NCBI RefSeq assembly: GCF_009707955.1
Contig: NZ_WMDQ01000002.1
Coordinates: forward strand, 1-64,000
From: Flavobacterium sp. LC2016-13
GTDB taxonomy: Bacteria; Bacteroidota; Bacteroidia; Flavobacteriales; Flavobacteriaceae
Reading direction: 5' to 3'
Length of the DNA stretch: 64,000 nt
Shown one piece after another: positions 22,113-29,063 of the stretch. The notes under the pieces are model-generated. The model ran no database searches. It was not told the DNA's origin and saw nothing but the letters and a program-made list of their open reading frames with translations. Both the position numbers and the translations under genes were made by a program. Numbering within the stretch: the stretch's first letter is position 1; each line of letters begins with the position of its first letter.

Positions 22113-22143
22113 AACAGAAACAAACTAGTTCATCCAAAAAATC

Positions 22144-22175
22144 AAAAAGCTCTGAGAAATCAGGGCTTTTTTTTT
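22144..22175 (+). terminator. Terminator after the two-component system
   Basis: AAAAAGCTCTGA, a GAAA tetraloop and TCAGGGCTTTTT form a stem with one G-U pair, followed by a run of T. It lies about 30 bp past the response-regulator stop. Confidence 0.88.
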
Positions 22176-22199
22176 GTGCTTAAAAATGTTTTGCATTTT

Positions 22200-22303
22200 G
22201 TGTCATTTCGACGAAGGAGAAATCACACTAGAAACTCCGCACAGGTTGTCGCCAATCTTTGTAGATATACGAGTGTGATTTCTCCCTTCGGTCGAAATGA
22301 CAC
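22200..22303. repeat. Long imperfect inverted repeat (family A)
   Basis: The arms are 22200-22229 and 22272-22303. They share GTGTCATTTCGAC and GAGAAATCACACT and differ only by single-base indels; a 42-bp spacer lies between. The transcript of either strand would fold into one long hairpin. Elements of this look recur between genes in Flavobacterium, so this is probably a dispersed palindromic repeat rather than a local regulator. There is no transposase nearby. Confidence 0.8.
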
Positions 22304-22523
22304 AGATAATGTGGAATTTTAAAAGCCATTTCTTGCTGTCTGAATAATTTTTTTTCTTGGTGAAGAAAAAAAAAAGATATTACTTTTTTAAAGTATAAGT
22401 ATTTGGTTTGTAGATTTATAATGTGTTTTTTCGAACTCAAAAAACACCTCATTTATTTTTTTACACGAATTTTTTTAATAATAATTTGGAAAATCAAAAA
22501 ACTATTCTGAATATTTGCAGACG
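22304..22523. other. Non-coding gap before the rtcB leader
   Basis: This AT-rich stretch holds no credible gene. It contains a 9-bp hairpin (GTGTTTTTT at 22423-22431 and AAAAAACAC at 22439-22447) with a 7-nt loop, and several long A or T runs. The candidate promoter of the rtcB leader lies at its end. Confidence 0.6.
22485..22517 (+). promoter_or_regulatory. Candidate promoter of the rtcB leader
   Basis: TTTG at 22485-22488, a 21-bp spacer and AATATTTG at 22510-22517 resemble the Bacteroidota consensus, with one mismatch in the first base of the -7 element. Transcription would start near 22524, about 35 bp before the leader ORF. Confidence 0.45.
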
Positions 22524-22558
22524 AAAAAAATAATAATAACCCTTTAATAACGAAGAAA

Positions 22559-22642
22559 ATGTTTGTATTTACATCATCATCTCAAAGCTTCACACCAAAC
22601 GAATTTTGTGCAGCGCTTCTTCGTGGCTTATTTCAATCTTAG
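22559..22642 (+). CDS. Candidate 27-residue leader peptide upstream of rtcB
   Basis: An ATG opens a 27-codon frame that begins MFVFTSSSQSF and ends LLRGLFQS before TAG. It carries three serine codons in a row (TCA TCA TCT). The frame lies between the candidate promoter and a strong terminator, and its codons 20-24 overlap a segment that can pair with the 5' arm of that terminator. This is the layout of a translated attenuator leader. I do not recognise the peptide. Whether it is translated is inference; the placement and the pairing are seen in the sequence. Confidence 0.5.
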   Translation: MFVFTSSSQSFTPNEFCAALLRGLFQS

Positions 22643-22677
22643 AAATTCATTTTTAGATATATAAAAAAGCCCGAAGA
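22618..22677 (+). promoter_or_regulatory. Candidate antiterminator pairing of the rtcB attenuator
   Basis: TCTTCGTGGCTT at 22618-22629 is complementary to AAGCCCGAAGA at 22667-22677, giving 11 base pairs with one bulged T. The second segment is also the left arm of the terminator at 22663-22699, so the two structures exclude each other. A ribosome reaching the leader stop at 22640 would cover the first segment and leave the terminator free to form. Confidence 0.5.
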
Positions 22678-22699
22678 CATTTAGTTTCGGGCTTTTTTT
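22663..22699 (+). terminator. Terminator between the leader and rtcB
   Basis: AAAAAAGCCCGAAG and TTTCGGGCTTTTTT form a stem of about 14 bp around an 8-nt loop, followed by T. It stands 143 bp before rtcB with no long gene in front of it, which fits an attenuator better than the end of a gene. Confidence 0.85.
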
Positions 22700-22842
22700 A
22701 TTCTAGACACTTCAAATTTTCCCGAATAATCGATTTATTATTTATCCCAAAAGGATAAAAGATTCCGCACGCTTATCTTATTCAAACTATTCAGTTTTGG
22801 AAAGCATCAGCTTGCACAACAACAAGAATAATTAAACAATTT

Positions 22843-24234
22843 ATGGGAAATAAATTATCCGGAAAAGACCTGATTAAATTAGGCTTTCCTAAAAACAATT
22901 CAATAAACATAGCCTTAGGGCAAATAAACAGATATAGAAAAAGAGAAAAAAAAGAATCTATTCTAACAGAAGCAAAAGAGGTTTTACTGCACCCTGAAAA
23001 ATTTGAAGGAGACGGAACCTGGGGAAAAGTTGCCGAAGGTTTAATAAAGCCGGTTCAGGTAAGGATGCATCAGCTTAAAACAACAAGAGTTCCTTTTACG
23101 ATTTTTGGAGAAAATGAAATTGACGAACAAGCTAAGTTTCAATTGTATGATTCATTAAAATTACCAATTTCAGTTGCAGGCGCTTTAATGCCGGATGCAC
23201 ATTCAGGTTACGGATTACCAATTGGTGGCGTATTAGCAACAGATAATGCTGTTATTCCATACGGAGTTGGAGTAGATATTGGCTGCCGAATGAGTCTGTC
23301 AATTTTTGATATACCGGCTTCTTATTTCAAAGGAAAAGAGCATCAATTGCAGGCAATTTTAAAAGATAATACCAAATTTGGAATGAATGAAACTCACGCG
23401 ACAAAAGCAGATCATGATGTTTTTTATAAAAGTGAATTTCAGGATATTCCACTCTTAAAGAACCTTTTACCAAAAGCCTATAAACAATTGGGAAGTTCCG
23501 GCGGAGGAAATCATTTTGTTGAGTTTGGTATTGCAAAGATTGATAATCCTGAAAACGAATGGAAGTTGGGAGCAGGTGAGTATTTTGCTGTATTGTCACA
23601 CAGTGGTTCTCGTGGTTTAGGTGCAAACATTGCTAAACATTACACGTATTTAGCCACTAAACAATGCCCGTTGCCAAGAAATGTGCAGCATTTGGCCTGG
23701 CTTGATTTGAACACACATGACGGACAAGAATATTGGCTGGCAATGAATTTAGCAGGAGAATATGCTAAAGCGTGTCATGATGATATTCATAGAAGAATCG
23801 CCAAAGCAATAGGAAAAAGAGTAGTGGTAACGATAGAAAACCATCACAATTTTGCCTGGAAAGAAATGGTCGACGGCAAAGAATGTATTGTACACAGAAA
23901 AGGCGCAACGCCCGCTGCTGAAGGTCAGCTTGGCATAATTCCGGGTTCTATGACGGCTCCGGGATATATTGTGAAAGGAAAAGGAAATGCAGCAAGTTTA
24001 AATTCGGCCTCGCATGGGGCAGGACGTTTGTTTTCGAGATCAAAATGCAAAAGTACTTTCACGCAAAGTGATATTAAAAAAGTATTGAAAGCGAATGATG
24101 TAACCTTAATTGGGGGAAATATAGACGAAGCTCCAATGGCTTACAAAGACATTACAAAAGTAATGGGAAATCAAACGGATTTGGTTGAAGTTTTGGGAAC
24201 TTTTACACCGAGAATTGTTAGAATGGACCGATAA
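22843..24234 (+). CDS. rtcB: RNA 3'-phosphate ligase RtcB
   Basis: The 463-residue protein is a full RtcB. Metal ligands are in GVDIGCR (Asp145, Cys148), GSSGGGNHF (His224), HSGSRGLG (His253) and NHHNFAW. The guanylated histidine corresponds to His391 in SASHGAGR. RtcB joins a 2',3'-cyclic phosphate or 3'-phosphate RNA end to a 5'-hydroxyl, using GTP and manganese. Here it starts a three-gene unit with a zinc-ribbon protein and PrfH. E. coli RtcB2 encoded with PrfH has been reported to protect cells from colicin E3, which cuts 16S rRNA at the decoding centre. The target here is probably damaged ribosomal RNA, by that analogy. Confidence 0.96.
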   Translation: MGNKLSGKDLIKLGFPKNNSINIALGQINRYRKREKKESILTEAKEVLLHPEKFEGDGTWGKVAEGLIKPVQVRMHQLKTTRVPFTIFGENEIDEQAKFQLYDSLKLPISVAGALMPDAHSGYGLPIGGVLATDNAVIPYGVGVDIGCRMSLSIFDIPASYFKGKEHQLQAILKDNTKFGMNETHATKADHDVFYKSEFQDIPLLKNLLPKAYKQLGSSGGGNHFVEFGIAKIDNPENEWKLGAGEYFAVLSHSGSRGLGANIAKHYTYLATKQCPLPRNVQHLAWLDLNTHDGQEYWLAMNLAGEYAKACHDDIHRRIAKAIGKRVVVTIENHHNFAWKEMVDGKECIVHRKGATPAAEGQLGIIPGSMTAPGYIVKGKGNAASLNSASHGAGRLFSRSKCKSTFTQSDIKKVLKANDVTLIGGNIDEAPMAYKDITKVMGNQTDLVEVLGTFTPRIVRMDR

Positions 24235-24246
24235 AAGATAAAGATT

Positions 24247-24852
24247 ATGGAAAGATTTCAAGATGAAAACAAATGGTTGGCAAGCTTTGGAAATATTGTA
24301 AATATTAAGTGCCCTAAATGTACTTTACAAGCAGTTGTAAAAAGAACATTTGAATCTGAATTTTATTATAGAGATAAAAAAATTTTAGAATGTAAAAATT
24401 GCCATTATTCAGTAAAAGAAGGTATAGTAAAATACAGAGCATATGTAGATGCCTATTGTTGTAACAATGAAGATAAAATAAAGTTTAAGTCGCAATTGCT
24501 AAATGAAAAGCCACATAAAATTAAATTAAAATGCTTGATATGTAATGAGATTAAAGAGTTTACACCTTATATTGAGGAGGTTCGTTTTGTTTTAAATTCA
24601 GATACTGCAGTAGTCAGGGAAGGTTGTTTTAATGCTGAATTATGGTATCAGAAAGAATTTGATGAATCAATTTTTTGGGCATTTAATTTAGAGCATATTA
24701 ATTATCTGGAAAGATATATTAAAGCAGAATTACGTGAGAGAAGCAATAAAGGAAGTTCTAGCGGAAGCCTAATTTCAAGACTTCCAAAATTTGTAAAAGA
24801 AGCAAAAAATAGACAAAAGCTTCTTAAAATTATAGAAAGATGGAAAAAATAA
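24247..24852 (+). CDS. Unknown zinc-ribbon protein between rtcB and prfH
   Basis: The 201-residue protein has two likely zinc sites. The first is CPKC (Cys22, Cys25) with CKNC (Cys49, Cys52). The second is a CC pair (Cys71-72) with CLIC (Cys96, Cys99). A helical middle and a basic C-terminal segment (about 155-201) rich in Lys and Arg follow, which would suit RNA or ribosome binding. I do not recognise the family. The gene starts 12 bp after rtcB and overlaps prfH by 13 bp, so the three are surely co-transcribed. Its role is likely tied to repair or rescue of damaged ribosomes, perhaps as a sensor or adaptor; that is inference from position only. Confidence 0.75.
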   Translation: MERFQDENKWLASFGNIVNIKCPKCTLQAVVKRTFESEFYYRDKKILECKNCHYSVKEGIVKYRAYVDAYCCNNEDKIKFKSQLLNEKPHKIKLKCLICNEIKEFTPYIEEVRFVLNSDTAVVREGCFNAELWYQKEFDESIFWAFNLEHINYLERYIKAELRERSNKGSSSGSLISRLPKFVKEAKNRQKLLKIIERWKK

Positions 24853-25529
24853 TTCAGATAACAGCGGGTCGCGGACCTGCAGAATGCACTTGGGTTGTCG
24901 CCCAAGTGCTTAAAAAAGTTTTGGAGGAAGCGCAAGAACAACATTTAGAAGTAATTCTGCTTCAAAGAGAAGTAGGTGACGAAAACGGAACTATTGAAAC
25001 AGCAACTATCTCTGTAAAAGGAAAAAATGTGGATCAGTTTGTGAGTTCATGGGTTGGAACAATTCAATGGATTGGTCAGAGTCAGTTTAGAAAAATGCAC
25101 AAACGTAAAAACTGGTTTATTGGCATTTTTGAAATTGAACCGCAAAAAAACGCATCAATTTTAGAAAATGATATTCAATATCAGGCCATGCGTAGTTCAG
25201 GCGCGGGCGGACAACATGTTAACAAAGTGAGTTCTGCGATTAGAGCAACTCACATTCCCACAGGAATTGCAGTTGTTTCTATGGACAGCCGTTCGCAACA
25301 TCAAAACAAAAAACTGGCGACAGAAAGATTATTAAAAAAATTAGAAGACGAAAAATTAATTCAACTTAAGAATCACGTTGGAAAACAATGGGAAAATCAG
25401 CTCAATATTGAACGGGGAAATCCGGTTAGGGTTTTTACCGGAAGTGATTTCAAAAAGAATAAAGTTGAGAAAAACTACAAAGGAACTCGTCAGAAATTAA
25501 AAAACGATTTACGAAATGAGCATAATTAA
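24840..25529 (+). CDS. prfH: Peptide chain release factor-like protein PrfH
   Basis: The 229-residue protein has the catalytic release-factor motif GGQ at residues 123-125 (SSGAGGQHVNKV) and the downstream DSRSQHQNK. It lacks the codon-recognition domain of RF1 and RF2. The N-terminal 110 residues are of the PrfH type. PrfH proteins are thought to release peptides from ribosomes whose decoding centre has been cut, so that RtcB can reseal the 16S rRNA. The ATG lies within the end of the zinc-ribbon gene, so translation is probably coupled. A basic tail (KKNKVEKNYKGTRQKLK) ends the protein. Confidence 0.93.
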   Translation: MEKIIQITAGRGPAECTWVVAQVLKKVLEEAQEQHLEVILLQREVGDENGTIETATISVKGKNVDQFVSSWVGTIQWIGQSQFRKMHKRKNWFIGIFEIEPQKNASILENDIQYQAMRSSGAGGQHVNKVSSAIRATHIPTGIAVVSMDSRSQHQNKKLATERLLKKLEDEKLIQLKNHVGKQWENQLNIERGNPVRVFTGSDFKKNKVEKNYKGTRQKLKNDLRNEHN

Positions 25530-25533
25530 AAAC

Positions 25534-25578
25534 TTGGTCACAAAAAACAATGATGATATGCGAATTATATGTGACCAA
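25534..25578. repeat. Inverted repeat after prfH
   Basis: TTGGTCACA at 25534-25542 and TGTGACCAA at 25570-25578 are perfect reverse complements, 27 bp apart. The left arm begins 5 bp after the prfH stop. No T run follows, so this is not a classical terminator. It could stabilise the message end or bind a regulator of the next gene. Confidence 0.6.
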
Positions 25579-25604
25579 AAAAACAATAAATATCGACACA
25601 TAAA

Positions 25605-26138
25605 ATGAAAACAATTGATAAATACCTTTTTCAGGCTTTGGATAACTATCCATATTCGCTTGAAGAAACGATTGAATCTTTAGATTATGCTTTTTCTTAT
25701 GATGCAAAAAATACAATGGTTTTGTGTTTGTACGGAAGAATTCAGGCAGAACAATTAATGAATTATGAAGAGGCAAAAACCTATTTTCAGGAAGCTTTAG
25801 CGATTAATATTCATGCTCTTGAAGTGTATCCGTACTATTTAAAGACATTGATTTTAAATGAAGATTACGAAGAAGCACAAAAATTAATCGATTTTGCTTT
25901 GACGGTGAAAGGAATCAATAAATCAGAAATTTATATTAAGAAAGCAATTCTTTTAGAAGCGCAAAACGAATTTAAAAAAGCATTGAAAGAAATTAAAAAT
26001 GCGAAACTTCATTTGTTGCAATTTAATTATGAATCTGATATTATAGATGTTGAGAAGAGAATTGAAAATAAAATTGATTTGCTTAAAAAGAAGAAAGAGA
26101 AGAAATCTAAAAAAGGTTCTAAAAAGAAATCGAAATGA
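25605..26138 (+). CDS. TPR-like protein
   Basis: The 177-residue protein has no signal peptide and is built from TPR-like helix pairs, for example TMVLCLYGRIQAEQLMNYEEA and AEALAINIHALEVYPYYL-like segments near residues 40-85. It ends in a striking lysine- and serine-rich tail of about 20 residues (KKKKEKKSKKGSKKKSK). The tail would favour nucleic acid or ribosome binding. The gene follows prfH by 75 bp and has its own spacing, so membership of the rtcB operon is uncertain. Function unknown. Confidence 0.75.
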   Translation: MKTIDKYLFQALDNYPYSLEETIESLDYAFSYDAKNTMVLCLYGRIQAEQLMNYEEAKTYFQEALAINIHALEVYPYYLKTLILNEDYEEAQKLIDFALTVKGINKSEIYIKKAILLEAQNEFKKALKEIKNAKLHLLQFNYESDIIDVEKRIENKIDLLKKKKEKKSKKGSKKKSK

Positions 26139-26144
26139 TTTTAA

Positions 26145-26177
26145 TAAAAAAACGATGCAAATTGCATCGTTTTTTTA
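26145..26177 (+). terminator. Terminator after the TPR-like gene
   Basis: AAAAAACGATGCA, a 3-nt AAT loop and TGCATCGTTTTTT make a long perfect stem followed by T. It ends transcription a few bases after the stop at 26138. Confidence 0.88.
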
Positions 26178-26190
26178 TTGATTGCAATTT

Positions 26191-26300
26191 CCTGCAAGGT
26201 TTTCAAAACCTTGTAGGTTTGCCATTTAAATTGTGATATCGAAATTTAAATCAAATGCTTACAAATGTAAATACCTACAAGGTTTTGAAAAACTTGCAGG
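26191..26300. repeat. Inverted repeat (family B) between convergent genes
   Basis: The arms 26191-26218 and 26273-26300 are 28 nt each and match at 27 of 28 positions. Each arm is itself nearly palindromic around AAGGTTTTCAAAACCTT. The spacer is 54 bp. The CCTGCAAGG...CCTTGTAGG type of unit is common between Flavobacterium genes. It sits between the TPR-like gene and the convergent thioesterase gene. Confidence 0.82.
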
Positions 26301-26314
26301 AATGGGATCGGAAT

Positions 26315-27061
26315 TTATTTCCAATGTAATTCTAAGGCAAAACACGTTTTCTCGCCTTTTGTAATACTGAATATTGCAGTCGTATGATCGTCGTCTTCAC
26401 TTTCATGAATTACGACATTATCTTTTAAAGAAAGCTCTTTCATGAAATTCATTTCAAAGCTTTTAACTTCTTGTTTTAGAATTCTTTTTGGTTCTACATG
26501 ATCTAGACACCACTCTAAATATTTTACATTATTAACGTGATTTACAATGTCTAAATCTGATAAATAAACTATTTTTTCAAAAACAGCTTCTTTTTCATGA
26601 TTGATGTTTATTTTCGAAAACCCTTCTGTTGTAGCTCTTTTTTCAGGAAATAATTCGAAATGTTCGTATGGTAAAGCTAATGCTTCGGGGCGACGAATTT
26701 GGGTATTAAATACTGCCCAATACGTTTCGCAGCCTACAATTTTCTTTCCGTTTACATACATTTCAAGCGCACGTACAGAACGTGAATTTTCTAAACTGTT
26801 GATCCATGTTTTTACGGTTACAACATCCTGCCATTTTGGTAAAGCGGTGATTTCGACACGCATTCTGCTTAAAACCCAGGCTTGATGAAATTCCTGCATA
26901 TCAAAAAAACTAATGCCTCCAACTTCAGAATGTGCCGCTGCTGTTAATTGTAAAATATTACATAAATCGGTATATTTTAAATAACCGTTTGGTGTGCATT
27001 GCGTGAAATTGATTTCCCAGTCTTTACTTAAAACGGACGTGAAATTTGGAGATATTGGCAT
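26315..27061 (-). CDS. Acyl-ACP thioesterase
   Basis: The 248-residue protein consists of two hotdog folds, as in bacterial relatives of plant Fat enzymes. GYLKYTDLCNILQLTAAAHS and ALPKWQDVVTVKTWINSL belong to the first. SDLDIVNHVNNVKYLEWCLD in the second holds the catalytic Asn and His region, with a cysteine near the expected nucleophile position. It hydrolyses acyl-ACP to free fatty acid. Chain preference cannot be read here. It is followed on the same strand, upstream, by miaA with a 58-bp gap. Confidence 0.9.
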   Translation of the reverse strand: MPISPNFTSVLSKDWEINFTQCTPNGYLKYTDLCNILQLTAAAHSEVGGISFFDMQEFHQAWVLSRMRVEITALPKWQDVVTVKTWINSLENSRSVRALEMYVNGKKIVGCETYWAVFNTQIRRPEALALPYEHFELFPEKRATTEGFSKININHEKEAVFEKIVYLSDLDIVNHVNNVKYLEWCLDHVEPKRILKQEVKSFEMNFMKELSLKDNVVIHESEDDDHTTAIFSITKGEKTCFALELHWK

Positions 27062-27119
27062 TTTTTAATTTTTTTTTTAGAGAATAGAAGATAGAATAAA
27101 GAGGATAGATTTTTGATTT

Positions 27120-28040
27120 TTACTTTAGAATATTTTCTATGTAAGCTATTATTTCTTTTCTGTCTGTCGCGTAATCAAACCATTTTGTGTTTTCGTTTCT
27201 TTTGAACCACGTTAATTGCCTTTTGGAGAATCTTCTTGTATTTTTTTTAATTTCTTCTATGGCAAATGGCAACGTGAATTCTTCGTCAAAATAACTAAAT
27301 AATTCTCTATAACCAACGGTTTGAAGCGCATTTAACGCTTTATTTGGATATAAAGATTTTGCTTCTTCCAGCAATCCTTCGTTCATCATAATGTCAACGC
27401 GTTGGTTAATACGGTTGTAAATGATTTCTCTGTCAGCATCAAGACCAATTAGAATAGGAGTGAAGTTTCTATTGTTTTTCTTCTGATTTAGAAATGATGA
27501 ATACGGTTTTTGAGTTCCGATGCAAACTTCTACAAAACGCATCATTCGTTGTGGGTTTTGAAGTGTTTGTGGATTTTCTACTTTAATTTTTTGATAATAT
27601 TCCGGATCTAAGTGTTGCAATTGTTCCTGAAGATATTCAATTCCGAGTTTTTCGTAATTTGAATTTACTTCTGATCGTATTTCGGGATCTATTTCAGGAA
27701 ATTCATCAAAACCTTTTAAAATAGCATCAACATACAAACCGGAACCTCCAATTAAAATTGCAAAATCATTATTTTGATATAATTCTTCTAATTTTAAAAG
27801 TGCTTCTTTTTCGTAATCGCCAACGGTATAATTTTCAAAAATCGATTTATTTTGAATGAAATGGTGTTTTGCTGAGTTTAATTCTTGGTGATTGGGAACT
27901 GCAGTTCCAATGGTCATTTCTTTAAAAAACTGACGGCTGTCACAAGATATTATTTCGCATTTAAAATGCTGTGCCAAAGCAATACTTAAGGCAGTTTTGC
28001 CTATAGCTGTTGGTCCGACAATAGTGATTAAGTACTTCAT
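27120..28040 (-). CDS. miaA: tRNA dimethylallyltransferase MiaA
   Basis: The 306-residue protein has the P-loop GPTAIGKTALSIAL, the DSRQFFKEMTIGTAVP loop that contacts substrate, and LIGGSGLYVDAILKGFD, all diagnostic of MiaA. The C-terminal part has TRRFSKRQLTWFKR. It adds a dimethylallyl group to the N6 of adenosine 37 in tRNAs that read codons starting with U, supporting accurate decoding. Length is normal. It probably shares a transcript with the downstream thioesterase gene. Confidence 0.97.
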   Translation of the reverse strand: MKYLITIVGPTAIGKTALSIALAQHFKCEIISCDSRQFFKEMTIGTAVPNHQELNSAKHHFIQNKSIFENYTVGDYEKEALLKLEELYQNNDFAILIGGSGLYVDAILKGFDEFPEIDPEIRSEVNSNYEKLGIEYLQEQLQHLDPEYYQKIKVENPQTLQNPQRMMRFVEVCIGTQKPYSSFLNQKKNNRNFTPILIGLDADREIIYNRINQRVDIMMNEGLLEEAKSLYPNKALNALQTVGYRELFSYFDEEFTLPFAIEEIKKNTRRFSKRQLTWFKRNENTKWFDYATDRKEIIAYIENILK

Positions 28041-28193
28041 ATTTTTTTAGCCCAGATGGAAGCGAAAACCCCGGACTTATGTTTGTTAGTTTTTTTGGTA
28101 TAAAAGAGCGACTTTAGAAGCTCCTTTTATGGCTTAAAAAAACAACAAAGATAAGGAGGAGTTGGAGCGTACAGCTGGAAATAGCTCCTTAAA

Positions 28194-29033
28194 TTAATTA
28201 TTTGGTAGTTCGGTTCCGCATTGATAACAATATTTTGCATTATCAAAATGGAGTTGAGAATTACATTTTTTGCATTGTTTTTTTCCACTTACAGCATTGT
28301 TTTTAAGACTGCTTTTTGCGAATTCAGCCGTTACAATTCCGGTTGGAACGGCAATTATTCCGTAACCCAAAATCATGACTAAAGAAGCAACGAATTGTCC
28401 GAGTGGTGTTTGTGGCGAAATGTCTCCGTAACCAACTGTTGTTAAGGTTACAATTGTCCAATAAATGCTCATTGGAATACTTGTAAAACCTGATTCCCGG
28501 CCTTCAATTAAATACATTATTGAGCCAATTATTACGGTGCTTATAAGTACAAAATAAATGAATACAAGAATTTTTTCTTTACTGGCTTCAATTGCTTCGC
28601 GCAGTTGTACTGATTGATGTGATATTTGTGGTATATGCAAGATTTTGAATAACCTGAAAAAACGTAACGCTCTTACTATAGAAAGTATACTTGCTCCGGG
28701 AAAAAATATTGATAAATACATGGGTAAAACGGCAAGTAAATCGATAATTCCGTAGAAACTAAAGATGTATTTTACTGGTTTTTGTATTGAAATGATTCGT
28801 AAGATATATTCGATCGTAAAAAATACGGTAATAATCCATTCGCAAATAATAAGTTGAGTGTGGTATTTTTGGTTGATTCCCTGAACGGTTTCCATCATTA
28901 TCAAAATGACACTCAAAAGTATTAATCCCAACAAAACCAAGTCGAACATTCGGCCTAAAATAGTATTAGTACCGTAAAGAACGACTTTGATTTTCTCTCT
29001 AAAAATTTCGTATTTCGATTTCATTTTTCTCAT
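28194..29033 (-). CDS. Voltage-gated potassium channel with C-terminal zinc ribbon
   Basis: The 279-residue protein has six membrane segments. The fourth (SIVRALRFFRLFKIL) carries a few spaced arginines. The pore loop TLTTVGYGDISP has the potassium selectivity filter. It ends with a small four-cysteine ribbon (CKKC ... CYQC, about residues 253-273) in the cytoplasm. The channel core resembles other Kv-like bacterial ion transporters. The added zinc ribbon could help assembly or regulation; I do not know a described role. Gene boundaries are clear, with a 153-bp gap to miaA. Confidence 0.92.
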   Translation of the reverse strand: MRKMKSKYEIFREKIKVVLYGTNTILGRMFDLVLLGLILLSVILIMMETVQGINQKYHTQLIICEWIITVFFTIEYILRIISIQKPVKYIFSFYGIIDLLAVLPMYLSIFFPGASILSIVRALRFFRLFKILHIPQISHQSVQLREAIEASKEKILVFIYFVLISTVIIGSIMYLIEGRESGFTSIPMSIYWTIVTLTTVGYGDISPQTPLGQFVASLVMILGYGIIAVPTGIVTAEFAKSSLKNNAVSGKKQCKKCNSQLHFDNAKYCYQCGTELPNN

Positions 29034-29063
29034 AATAACAAAGATAATGAAAGTTTAGGTGTG

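Noticed and set aside
25534..25578. Crp/Fnr-type binding site made of TGTGA and TCACA
   Set aside because: The half-sites are 27 bp apart and face the wrong way round for a Crp dimer, which needs a spacer near 6 bp.
25450..25776. 108-codon antisense frame across the end of prfH and the start of the TPR-like gene
   Set aside because: Overlaps two supported genes on the other strand and is of low-complexity Phe/Leu/Ser composition.
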